DNA of 5,483 nucleotides from Oscillospiraceae bacterium (GTDB taxonomy: Bacteria > Bacillota > Clostridia > Oscillospirales > Oscillospiraceae), in NCBI GenBank assembly GCA_017620315.1, contig JAFZQQ010000042.1, positions 1 through 5,483 of the forward strand, read 5' to 3'. The translations under genes and the position numbers were made by a program. The notes under the pieces are model-generated. The model was not told where the DNA came from, did no database searches, and worked only from the letters and a program-made list of their open reading frames with translations. This document shows positions 1 through 5,483 of this stretch, one piece after another; position 1 is the stretch's first letter; each line of letters opens with the position of its first letter.

Positions 1-53
1 CGCACATAGCCGCCCGCGTTCAGCGCGGTCTGCAGGTCGGCCCACGAGCCGAC
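1..53 (-). repeat. Second copy of the WADLQTAL module start (direct repeat, copy 2)
   Basis: This stretch aligns without gaps to 1108-1160, with 46 of 53 bases identical by hand count. The offset is 1107 bases, exactly 369 codons, so both copies are read in the same frame. It encodes SWADLQTALNAGGYV, against TWADLQTALAAGGYV in copy 1. This marks the start of a second module in the partial surface protein. Confidence 0.85.
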
Positions 54-1301
54 GGACGTCACGCTTCTGAGCTTCGCCTTGCCGTCGCTGAACAAGACGT
101 CGTAACCCTCGACGTCGTAGTGAAGCTTCGCCGCATCGCTCCCGGTGAGCGTATAGGCGGTGTAGCCATCCATCCCGTCATCTCCCTGCGCGATGACGGC
201 GTCCGTCGCGGCGTAGGTTGCCGTTACGCCGATGTTCGCGCCGTCCTCCAGCGCGCCGAGGAGGGAGACGACCGAGTAAACCGTTCCCTGCTGCCCCGTG
301 CCTGTGGTCAGATACACGTTGCACGACGTGCCGCCCACCGGAACGCCGTCCGTGATGGTGCCGCCGAACACGTTGCCCGTGATCTTCGCCGTGCCGGAGA
401 GGCGCAGCTTCGCGACGCGGGCGTTGTACTGGCTGTCCTGGGCGCCGACATACACGCCGCCGCCTTTTTCGCTCGCGCTGTTGCCGGTGATGATACCGCC
501 GCTCATGTTCATGCTGCTGTTAATGTCAGCCGTAAGGCCGACGCCGCCGTACAGGCCGCTGTTGCCGCTGATCGTGCCGTCCGTCATGTTGAACGTGCCG
601 CCTTCGATGCACACGCCGCCGGAGTAGCTGAAGCCCGGGTTCGAGCCGTTGCCGGTGATCGAGCCGCCGCTCATATTGAACTGCGCATAGGAGGCGGGTT
701 TGGTGAATACACCGCAGCTTTTGTTGTCCTTGACCGCACCGCCCGTCATATCGAACACGGTTGGTTTCGCCATGATGGTGCTGGGGTCGACGAGCACGCC
801 GGTTTCGTTGCCGGAGATCGTGCCGCTCTCCAGTGTGAAGTGCGCGGCGGCGCTGTCGTCGGTTGCGTTGTCCAGAAAGACGCCGTAATCGTAGCTGCCC
901 GTGATGATGCCCGTTCCGCCGGTGTCCCTGACCGTCAGATCGCCGCCCGGCGCAACGTATATCCCGATATTCTGGTCATTTGAGTCCACTGTCTTTTTCG
1001 CGCCCTGGACGTTGAGCGTAAAGCCCTTCAGGTCGAGCACGGCGGTCACACCGTCGGAAACGGTGAGCGACTCGGCTCCCTGCGGCGCCGTAACGTTGCC
1101 GCCCAGCCGCACATAACCGCCCGCGGCCAGCGCGGTCTGCAGATCGGCCCATGTGTCGACGATGAACGGGTCGCTCTCTGCGCCGGTCCCGCTCGACTCC
1201 GCACGCGCAAATAAATGCGCTGTGATCGGCAGCGACAGCAGTATCGCCAGCATCAGCAGGTATGCCGTGAGCTTGCCCTTTGTTTTGCCTGCAACTTTCA
1301 T
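1..1301 (-). CDS. Secreted right-handed beta-helix repeat surface protein, N-terminal part (continues past left edge)
   Basis: Seen: an open frame of 433 codons with no stop, from ATG at 1301 to the window edge. GGAGG (1309-1313) lies 7 nt upstream of the ATG, which fixes the start. Residues 1-34 form a signal peptide: a Lys-rich start, a hydrophobic stretch at about 11-32, and Ala-Arg-Ala before the likely cleavage after 34. Residues 51-71 hold a module beginning WADLQTALAAGGYVRLGG. Residues 155-310 carry six turns of the type F-N-M-S-G-G-x-I-T-G-N. A trailing domain (about 326-415) contains NVYL and IGVT strands, and residues 418-433 restart the WADLQTAL module. Family knowledge: this order is typical of large clostridial extracellular proteins with pectate-lyase-like beta-helices, most of which are non-catalytic. 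Inference: an exported surface or secreted protein, perhaps an adhesin, with several modules of about 369 residues. No catalytic residues or anchor are visible in this part. It has its own promoter and lies downstream of the 1201-residue secreted protein gene. Confidence 0.88.
   Translation of the reverse strand, partial: MKVAGKTKGKLTAYLLMLAILLSLPITAHLFARAESSGTGAESDPFIVDTWADLQTALAAGGYVRLGGNVTAPQGAESLTVSDGVTAVLDLKGFTLNVQGAKKTVDSNDQNIGIYVAPGGDLTVRDTGGTGIITGSYDYGVFLDNATDDSAAAHFTLESGTISGNETGVLVDPSTIMAKPTVFDMTGGAVKDNKSCGVFTKPASYAQFNMSGGSITGNGSNPGFSYSGGVCIEGGTFNMTDGTISGNSGLYGGVGLTADINSSMNMSGGIITGNSASEKGGGVYVGAQDSQYNARVAKLRLSGTAKITGNVFGGTITDGVPVGGTSCNVYLTTGTGQQGTVYSVVSLLGALEDGANIGVTATYAATDAVIAQGDDGMDGYTAYTLTGSDAAKLHYDVEGYDVLFSDGKAKLRSVTSVGSWADLQTALNAGGYV
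372..839 (-). repeat. Six beta-helix turns (S/T-G-G-x-I-T/S-G-N repeats) inside the partial surface protein gene
   Basis: These bases encode residues 155-310. Repeat starts fall at residues 155, 183, 208, 237, 264 and 299, so the spacing is 25-35 residues. Examples are FTLESGTISGN, FNMSGGSITGN, FNMTDGTISGN and MNMSGGIITGN; the last turn is degenerate (LRLSGTAKITGN). Each turn is followed by a Gly-Val-x-hydrophobic strand such as GVFT or GVYV. The alternating hydrophobic residues plus the invariant Gly-Asn turn fit coils of a right-handed parallel beta-helix. The DNA copies have diverged, so these are protein repeats and not recent duplications. Confidence 0.8.
1108..1160 (-). repeat. First copy of the WADLQTAL module start (direct repeat, copy 1)
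   Basis: This is the partner of bases 1-53, at an in-frame distance of 369 codons. It encodes residues 48-64 of the mature N-terminus, just after the predicted signal peptidase site. The seven differences are scattered, consistent with an old internal duplication under coding constraint. Confidence 0.85.
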
Positions 1302-1319
1302 AGAAGCCCCTCCAAAAAA

Positions 1320-1333
1320 CGCGCGAACGCGCG
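1320..1333 (-). promoter_or_regulatory. GC-only hairpin followed by U6 just upstream of the ribosome binding site (possible attenuator)
   Basis: On the minus strand CGCGC-GTTC-GCGCG forms a 5-bp all-GC stem with a 4-nt loop, followed directly by six T (1314-1319) and then the GGAGG site (1309-1313). A stem plus U-tract has the form of a short intrinsic terminator, and its position would let it attenuate transcription or alter access to the ribosome binding site. The stem is short and no antiterminator partner is obvious, so a regulatory role is only inferred. Confidence 0.35.
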
Positions 1334-1415
1334 AAGAGTCTGAACGGCGGCCCGTTTTGCGTCGTACGGATACGCCGCGGCAATTCGGGAGAATATATTT
1401 ATCACCCAAGTCTAT

Positions 1416-1444
1416 ATTCTACTTCCCACACGCGGGATTGTAAA
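1416..1444 (-). promoter_or_regulatory. Sigma-70/SigA-type promoter of the partial surface protein gene
   Basis: On the minus strand there is TTTACA (1439-1444), a 17-nt spacer, and TAGAAT (1416-1421). Each hexamer matches the consensus at five of six positions and the spacing is ideal. The start point would fall near 1408-1411, giving a leader of about 108 nt before the ATG at 1301. The spacer contains a weak dyad (TCCC...GGGA) that is too short to call an operator. Confidence 0.7.
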
Positions 1445-1493
1445 GGTTTTATTTGCTGTTTTTTCCCGTTCACGGTACGTCGTTGAAAAGATA

Positions 1494-1535
1494 AAAATCC
1501 CCACACCCGAAAACAGGATCGGGTGTGGGGATTTT
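1494..1535 (-). terminator. Intrinsic terminator of the 1201-residue secreted protein gene
   Basis: This is a perfect 17-bp inverted repeat: 1494-1510 pairs with 1519-1535 around an 8-nt loop (1511-1518). The core is CCCCACACCCGA, flanked by an A/T end. On the minus strand the stem runs into ATTTTTATCTTTTC, a U-rich tail. It begins 23 nt after the stop codon at 1559-1561 and separates the two surface-protein genes into different transcripts. Confidence 0.93.
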
Positions 1536-1558
1536 CTCTGCATGCGGGGATTAAGCTT

Positions 1559-4500
1559 TTACGATTTCTCCATCGCCTTGCTGTACTCCCAACAGGCGCA
1601 CAGCGGGGCATAGGTCCTCGCGTCGACCAGGAACACGCGGTAGGTGTACGCGTCCAGCCTGAGCGTTTTCGAGAACTCGGTGGAGACGTTCAGGCGCGGC
1701 GTTACGGACTCAGCGTAGCATTCCAGCGGCCTGCCGTCCTCGTCGTAGGTCATTATGACCGCGACCGCGCTGAGACTCTTGGAGGCGGTTATGCTGTAGG
1801 TCAGCTTTTTGCCCTCCAGCTTCGCGAAAAGATAGACCGTCCAGTCGGGCTCGTACTCATAGGGATACGGCGCTGTGCGCGTATACCCGCAGACGGTGCA
1901 GGTGTATTTGATCGTGCCGTATTTGCCTTCCTCCGCGCGCGTGACGATCACGCCGTTGTCCCAGACGTGCGGGTGCTTTTCAACATGGCCGCAGGTGGAG
2001 CAGGTGCATGAGTGCGTGTAATCGTCGGTCTTGTAGACAACTTTTTCGCCGTATTTGTCCTTTTCCCATTTGTGGACGTGGGCAGTAAGGTTTTCCGGCA
2101 GCTCCTCCACGACAATGTCGATCAGGGTCTGCATTTCGTCGCCGTGGCTGCTGACCGCGCGGACGTACACACTGCAGATCCCGAGGGGGAAGTCGGCGGG
2201 GACGACGCCCCAGAGCAGGCCGGGGCTTTTCACACTCAGCTTCAGTCCGTCCGGCAATGCGGCACAGCCCTCCCCGGTTACAAGCGTAAGAGACTCGAGC
2301 GTGCGCTCCTCGCCCTCGAAAAGCGCGTTCGGCGTCACCGTGACGGGTATTTGTACGCGGTTATCGTAGTTCTTGTAGACGACGAAGGAGGTCTTTTCAA
2401 ACGTGATCGTGTCCGGCGGCACGATGACCGGCTCTTCCTGACTGTAGGAATAGCTCAGCGCAATGGTGTTGACCTTGCAGTTCGGCGTGCCGTAGGCTGT
2501 GCGCACCACGCCGTCGAGTGTGTAGACGAATTCGCCGTCTTCGTCATATTGGAAGCAGCGGTTCCCGAGTGCCCGAAGTTGGATCGTATAGGAGGGCGTG
2601 GCGGAGGTGACGACGCCGTTTTCAACGCCGCTGTTCCACTGGATGGACACAAGCTCGATGTATGGGATGGATTGCCCGTCATCGGTCACGACGCTCAGTT
2701 CGTCGGTTGTCGGAGCGTTCTTTCCCATGATCAGGTCGCCGAAGCCGGTGATCGCGACGCTGTTGAAGACATTTTCCTCCGGCGGGTCGCTTACGGCCAG
2801 GGATACCTTCCAGCTGCCTTTGTTGTCGCAGATAACACCGTTCTCGTCGCAGTATTGGTAGACCGGCCTGCAGTTATAGGTGCCGTTGGCGTCCGAAGAG
2901 GACAGATCGTGGATGATCAGCGTGTACCCATTGACCTCGTACTTATCTCCGCTTTCCAGGGTGTGGCTATACTTTTTTTTATTTATGGTGTATGTCCATG
3001 TCCAGACGCATTCGCAGTCGGGGCGGGTGGTCCTGAACTGTATCGCGACGCTCTGCCCCGCATAGCCGTTGTAGTGGCCGTCGACATTGCTGTTTGCACT
3101 TGCGCCCCTGCGGCTTTTCAGGGACGGCTTGAGCGCGACGAACGCGGCGTCCGAGTAGACGAAGCCGGCGGCGTTGCCGAAAACGCACCAGAAGCGCTCC
3201 GGTTTGGTGTATGACCGGACGGGGACCGTCAGCGTCGAGGTGACAACGTCGCCGTCACGGGTGGTCACGTATTGATCGCTGTTGAGGATGACCCTGCCGT
3301 CGCCCCTGTCCACGACCCACCAGCAGGAGAGGTTGATCCCCGTCGCCGAGGCGGTCAGCGTGATGTCCTTGCCGTTCGGAAGAGCGTCCTTCTCCCCGGT
3401 GGCCTCATAGTGCGCCTCGTCGAGGATGTGCCAGTAGTTTCCGTCGTCGATGAAGGACGGCACCAGCGTAATGGCCCGCGGCTGCTGCGTGATCTCCGCC
3501 ACGCCGATAGACCCGACGGAGAGCCGGATCCTGCCCTCACGCACCGCGGTCATCGTGGTCGCGCCGTACCGGGTGACCTCCTGGCGGAACACAACGATCA
3601 GCGCGCCGCTCAGATTCGCCTTTTCCTCGTCGGACAGCGCGGCGGACAGATTCAGCGTATAGTTGTTGGTACCGGCCGCGTAGCCCTCCTCGTCTCCGAC
3701 GGGGTTTCCGTTTTCGTCAAAAAGGAACCAGCGGTTCTTGATAAAGTCGAGCTGGATGCGCGGCGAATAAGCGGGAATGGGGAACCAGCCCTCCGGGCAG
3801 ACGTCACTGAACTCCGTGCTGCCGCAATACCCGACATAATACGACGCCGCCCCGGGGTCATAGACAAGGGACGCGCTCGATGCGCTTCCGCCGGGAATGG
3901 TAAAGCTGTTGCTCTCGATAGTCTGCATTTTTGGCGAGACCGCCGCCTCGTCGGACTTGTTCACGGTCAGCTCGGTTTTGTCCTTGTCGATCAGGTCTGC
4001 GATGGCGAGGGAGCTCTTGCCGGATTTGCCCCGGATATCCGCCGCCAGCGCGCCCTTGCCGCCGCCCTCGGAGCTGCGGCTTAAATAGTAGCCGTCCAGA
4101 TGCCACTCCCACGGCAGCGCGTCGTCGTCGAACGGCACGATTGTTTTTTCAATATCCGAGACCGAAAACTCGCCGCCGCGAATGACGACGTCGGAGAGGT
4201 CTTCATTGCCGATCTGCAGCGCGTCGGCGTCACCGGAGCCGCGGATGATGCCGTCGTTGATGATCAGCCTGCCCGCGCAGTTGACGATGGCGGCGTTGCG
4301 CCGGATATCCCGCGAAATCATGTAGCAGCCGTATCTGTCGGGATCGCCCTTGGCCTCAAGGTGCATTTTCCGGTGGCCGCGGCCCTCCACCTCGCCCGCG
4401 TTGACGGTGACGGTGCCGCCGTCATTGTAGATGGCGTGGCCGTTGATGTTCTGGCGCGCGTAGCCGTCATAGCGATTGGAATAGACCACATTCATGCTGT

Positions 4501-5164
4501 CGAGGAATGTGTTCCCTTCCTTGACCGAGCCGATGTAATCGTCCACGCAGGTGCCGCGTGTGATCCACTGCTCCTTCGAGCGGCCGCAGATCAGGCGCCC
4601 GCCGTTGACGGTCAGCGAGCAGCCCGTGCCGACGTGGAACAGATTGCGGTAGTTGAAATAGACTTCATTATTGACCGAGTCCGGGGCCAGCACGTACCCG
4701 TCAAAGGTGATCTCGCCGGGGCTGACCGTGGAGTCGGTAATGGTCAGATCCGGGGCGGACGCATCCGTCGACAGCTTTTCCAGCTTGAACAGATACAGCT
4801 GCTTGCCGCGGCCGACATTCGTGCCGCTGTTGTTGTAACCGTATTTGAGCTCGATGTCGAACCGGCAGAGGTCCAGAACCTTCGTCCCCTTGGGTGTGCA
4901 CCAGTAGAGGTCTTTTTCCGGATAATTCCAATCCTTGTCCCTCCCGGTGTCGTTTGTCGGGATGGTGTAGACAATGTCCTTTGTCAGCCTGAGCTTTGCG
5001 CTGCCCGGCTTTTCCAGCTCCTCACGCAGCTTGAGAGCGCTGTCGATCTCGATCCACTCGCCGGGGTCCTGCGCCGCGTCCGCGGCCGGCAGTCCGTCGG
5101 GCAAGAGCGTCAGCGTCATCACCAGCGCCAGCAGCGCGCTCAGGACTCTGCGGCTTGTTTTCAT
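1559..5164 (-). CDS. Large secreted multidomain protein: beta-helix-like region, Ig-like domains, Cys/His module
   Basis: This encodes 1201 residues. The start chosen is ATG at 5164, because AGGAG (5174-5178) precedes it and a clean signal peptide follows: hydrophobic 7-21, Ala-Asp-Ala before cleavage at about 30. Extending the frame to the TTG at 5242 adds 26 polar residues and runs into the promoter. Domains in order: a Trp37-led module (37-65); a beta-helix-like region (180-336) with turns such as AIVNCAGRLIINDGIIRGSG; an unassigned segment (340-550); an Ig-like domain (555-678; ITQQP, Cys614-Trp-Trp, Cys660); a second Ig-like domain (695-792; Leu-x-Ile...Ser-Asp...Tyr-x-Cys765); a beta-sandwich-like domain (797-906); a putative-Ig domain resembling He_PIG (917-1020; LPDGLKLS); a Cys/His module (1029-1098); and a C-terminal domain (1108-1191; AYTYRVFLVDARTYAPLC), common in clostridial surface proteins. 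There is no LPXTG motif, SLH domain or terminal membrane helix, so attachment is unknown. The mature part has 28 cysteines. Export is well supported; adhesion or ligand binding is inference. Confidence 0.88.
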   Translation of the reverse strand: MKTSRRVLSALLALVMTLTLLPDGLPAADAAQDPGEWIEIDSALKLREELEKPGSAKLRLTKDIVYTIPTNDTGRDKDWNYPEKDLYWCTPKGTKVLDLCRFDIELKYGYNNSGTNVGRGKQLYLFKLEKLSTDASAPDLTITDSTVSPGEITFDGYVLAPDSVNNEVYFNYRNLFHVGTGCSLTVNGGRLICGRSKEQWITRGTCVDDYIGSVKEGNTFLDSMNVVYSNRYDGYARQNINGHAIYNDGGTVTVNAGEVEGRGHRKMHLEAKGDPDRYGCYMISRDIRRNAAIVNCAGRLIINDGIIRGSGDADALQIGNEDLSDVVIRGGEFSVSDIEKTIVPFDDDALPWEWHLDGYYLSRSSEGGGKGALAADIRGKSGKSSLAIADLIDKDKTELTVNKSDEAAVSPKMQTIESNSFTIPGGSASSASLVYDPGAASYYVGYCGSTEFSDVCPEGWFPIPAYSPRIQLDFIKNRWFLFDENGNPVGDEEGYAAGTNNYTLNLSAALSDEEKANLSGALIVVFRQEVTRYGATTMTAVREGRIRLSVGSIGVAEITQQPRAITLVPSFIDDGNYWHILDEAHYEATGEKDALPNGKDITLTASATGINLSCWWVVDRGDGRVILNSDQYVTTRDGDVVTSTLTVPVRSYTKPERFWCVFGNAAGFVYSDAAFVALKPSLKSRRGASANSNVDGHYNGYAGQSVAIQFRTTRPDCECVWTWTYTINKKKYSHTLESGDKYEVNGYTLIIHDLSSSDANGTYNCRPVYQYCDENGVICDNKGSWKVSLAVSDPPEENVFNSVAITGFGDLIMGKNAPTTDELSVVTDDGQSIPYIELVSIQWNSGVENGVVTSATPSYTIQLRALGNRCFQYDEDGEFVYTLDGVVRTAYGTPNCKVNTIALSYSYSQEEPVIVPPDTITFEKTSFVVYKNYDNRVQIPVTVTPNALFEGEERTLESLTLVTGEGCAALPDGLKLSVKSPGLLWGVVPADFPLGICSVYVRAVSSHGDEMQTLIDIVVEELPENLTAHVHKWEKDKYGEKVVYKTDDYTHSCTCSTCGHVEKHPHVWDNGVIVTRAEEGKYGTIKYTCTVCGYTRTAPYPYEYEPDWTVYLFAKLEGKKLTYSITASKSLSAVAVIMTYDEDGRPLECYAESVTPRLNVSTEFSKTLRLDAYTYRVFLVDARTYAPLCACWEYSKAMEKS

Positions 5165-5173
5165 TTGCCATTT

Positions 5174-5178
5174 CTCCT
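5174..5178 (-). promoter_or_regulatory. Ribosome binding site that decides the start of the 1201-residue protein
   Basis: AGGAG on the minus strand lies 9 nt upstream of the ATG at 5164. Another ATG (5171) lies closer to this site but is in a different frame. The TTG at 5242 has no such site at a useful distance. The ATG at 5164 is also the one that begins the signal peptide (MKTSRRVLSALLALVM). Confidence 0.75.
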
Positions 5179-5244
5179 TTATGCTCTGAAAAATAGAATG
5201 CGGGGATGTTTCACCCAGATGGGACGCATCGGAATTCGCCAAAT

Positions 5245-5273
5245 ATTATAGCACAAACGAAACGAAATGGAAA
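5245..5273 (-). promoter_or_regulatory. Extended -10 promoter of the 1201-residue secreted protein gene
   Basis: The minus strand has a perfect TATAAT (5245-5250) preceded by TGC, which is the extended -10 form TGnTATAAT. A weaker -35, TTTCCA (5268-5273), sits 17 nt upstream and matches four of six positions. The spacer has tandem TTTCG units. The start point would fall near 5238, giving a leader of about 74 nt. This shows the gene is not merely read through from gap. Confidence 0.78.
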
Positions 5274-5316
5274 GCTTTTTGTGCACCGTCGGTATCGATC
5301 GACATGAGCCTTTGAA

Positions 5317-5355
5317 AGAAGGGGCGCACCGCTTTTCCTGCGATACGCCCCTTTT
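5317..5355 (-). terminator. Intrinsic terminator downstream of gap
   Basis: AAGGGGCG (5319-5326) pairs with CGCCCCTT (5346-5353), and the stem can extend by a G-T and an A-T pair to 5317/5355. Inside the loop, CGC (5330-5332) can pair with GCG (5340-5342). On the minus strand the stem is followed by an interrupted T-tract (CTTTC). It starts about 17 nt after the gap stop codon and ends before the next promoter. The T-tail is modest, so termination may be incomplete. Confidence 0.7.
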
Positions 5356-5371
5356 CGATACGGCTTGTTGT

Positions 5372-5483
<112 letters not shown>

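Noticed and set aside
120..983. A 287-codon plus-strand frame over the beta-helix region
   Set aside because: Its periodic Ala/Val/Asp/His pattern mirrors the beta-helix repeats of the minus-strand gene, and it has no start signals.
976..1383. A 135-codon minus-strand frame overlapping the start of the partial surface protein
   Set aside because: It is out of frame with the signal peptide and repeat protein, and its start lies in the leader. The frame starting at 1301 has a GGAGG site and a signal peptide.
1519..1545. Plus-strand reading of the 17-bp hairpin as a bidirectional terminator
   Set aside because: The plus-strand tail (ATTTTCTCTG) is fair, but no plus-strand gene ends there, so there is nothing for it to terminate.
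2012..3214. A 400-codon open frame on the plus strand, antisense to the secreted protein gene
   Set aside because: It has no ribosome binding site, no recognisable motif and a Val/Ala/Asp/Arg-heavy composition typical of the reverse complement of GC-rich coding DNA. The minus-strand frame has a signal peptide and clear domains.
5165..5242. An N-terminal extension of the 1201-residue protein to the TTG at 5242
   Set aside because: It would place 26 polar residues before the signal peptide and would start within a few bases of the predicted transcription start. The ATG at 5164 has its own AGGAG site.
4100..5251. A 383-codon open frame on the plus strand
   Set aside because: It is antisense to the N-terminal part of the 1201-residue protein, with the same shadow composition, and it runs through that gene's promoter and signal peptide.
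5288..5303. An imperfect palindrome (GTCGGTATCGATCGAC) upstream of the -35 of the 1201-residue gene
   Set aside because: It was considered as an operator, but the symmetry is imperfect and comes largely from short overlapping ATCGAT and CGATCG palindromes, so it cannot be told from chance.

Overview
The window reads entirely from the minus strand and suggests a GC-rich, Gram-positive anaerobe of the class Clostridia, possibly an Oscillospiraceae-like gut bacterium. This rests on GGAGG-type ribosome binding sites, sigma-70-like promoters, intrinsic terminators, and large secreted proteins built from the Trp-x-x-Leu / beta-helix / Ig-like / CxxC modules common in gut Firmicutes. The taxonomic guess is an inference and is weak below class level.

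In transcription order (right to left): (1) 5372-5483 is the last 36 codons of a type I glyceraldehyde-3-phosphate dehydrogenase, followed by a hairpin terminator (5317-5355). (2) An extended -10 promoter (5245-5273) drives a 1201-residue secreted protein, 1559-5164. It has a signal peptide, a short beta-helix-like region, two Ig-like domains, two further beta-sandwich-like domains, a Cys/His-rich module and a C-terminal domain typical of clostridial surface proteins. It ends at a 17-bp perfect hairpin terminator (1494-1535). (3) A second promoter (1416-1444), a GC-rich and hairpin-rich leader of about 108 nt, and a GGAGG site lead into a second secreted protein (1-1301). This one has a signal peptide, a Trp-x-x-Leu N-terminal module and six turns of a Gly/Asn-rich right-handed beta-helix. 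A second copy of its N-terminal module begins exactly at the left edge, so the gene continues out of the window and is probably much longer.

The two surface-protein genes look like separate transcription units, since each has its own promoter and a strong terminator lies between them. They probably have related jobs at the cell surface or in the medium, such as adhesion or binding of glycans or host proteins. No enzyme active site, anchor motif or ligand pocket can be seen that would fix a function. gap looks like an unrelated housekeeping neighbour.

I found no RNA genes, mobile elements, CRISPR arrays or defence-type operon. The long open frames on the plus strand are antisense shadows of these genes. 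The points most worth a second look are the cysteine-rich Ig/CxxC architecture of the 1201-residue protein, the structured leader of the second gene with a U6-tailed hairpin next to its ribosome binding site, and the 369-codon module repeat at the left edge.
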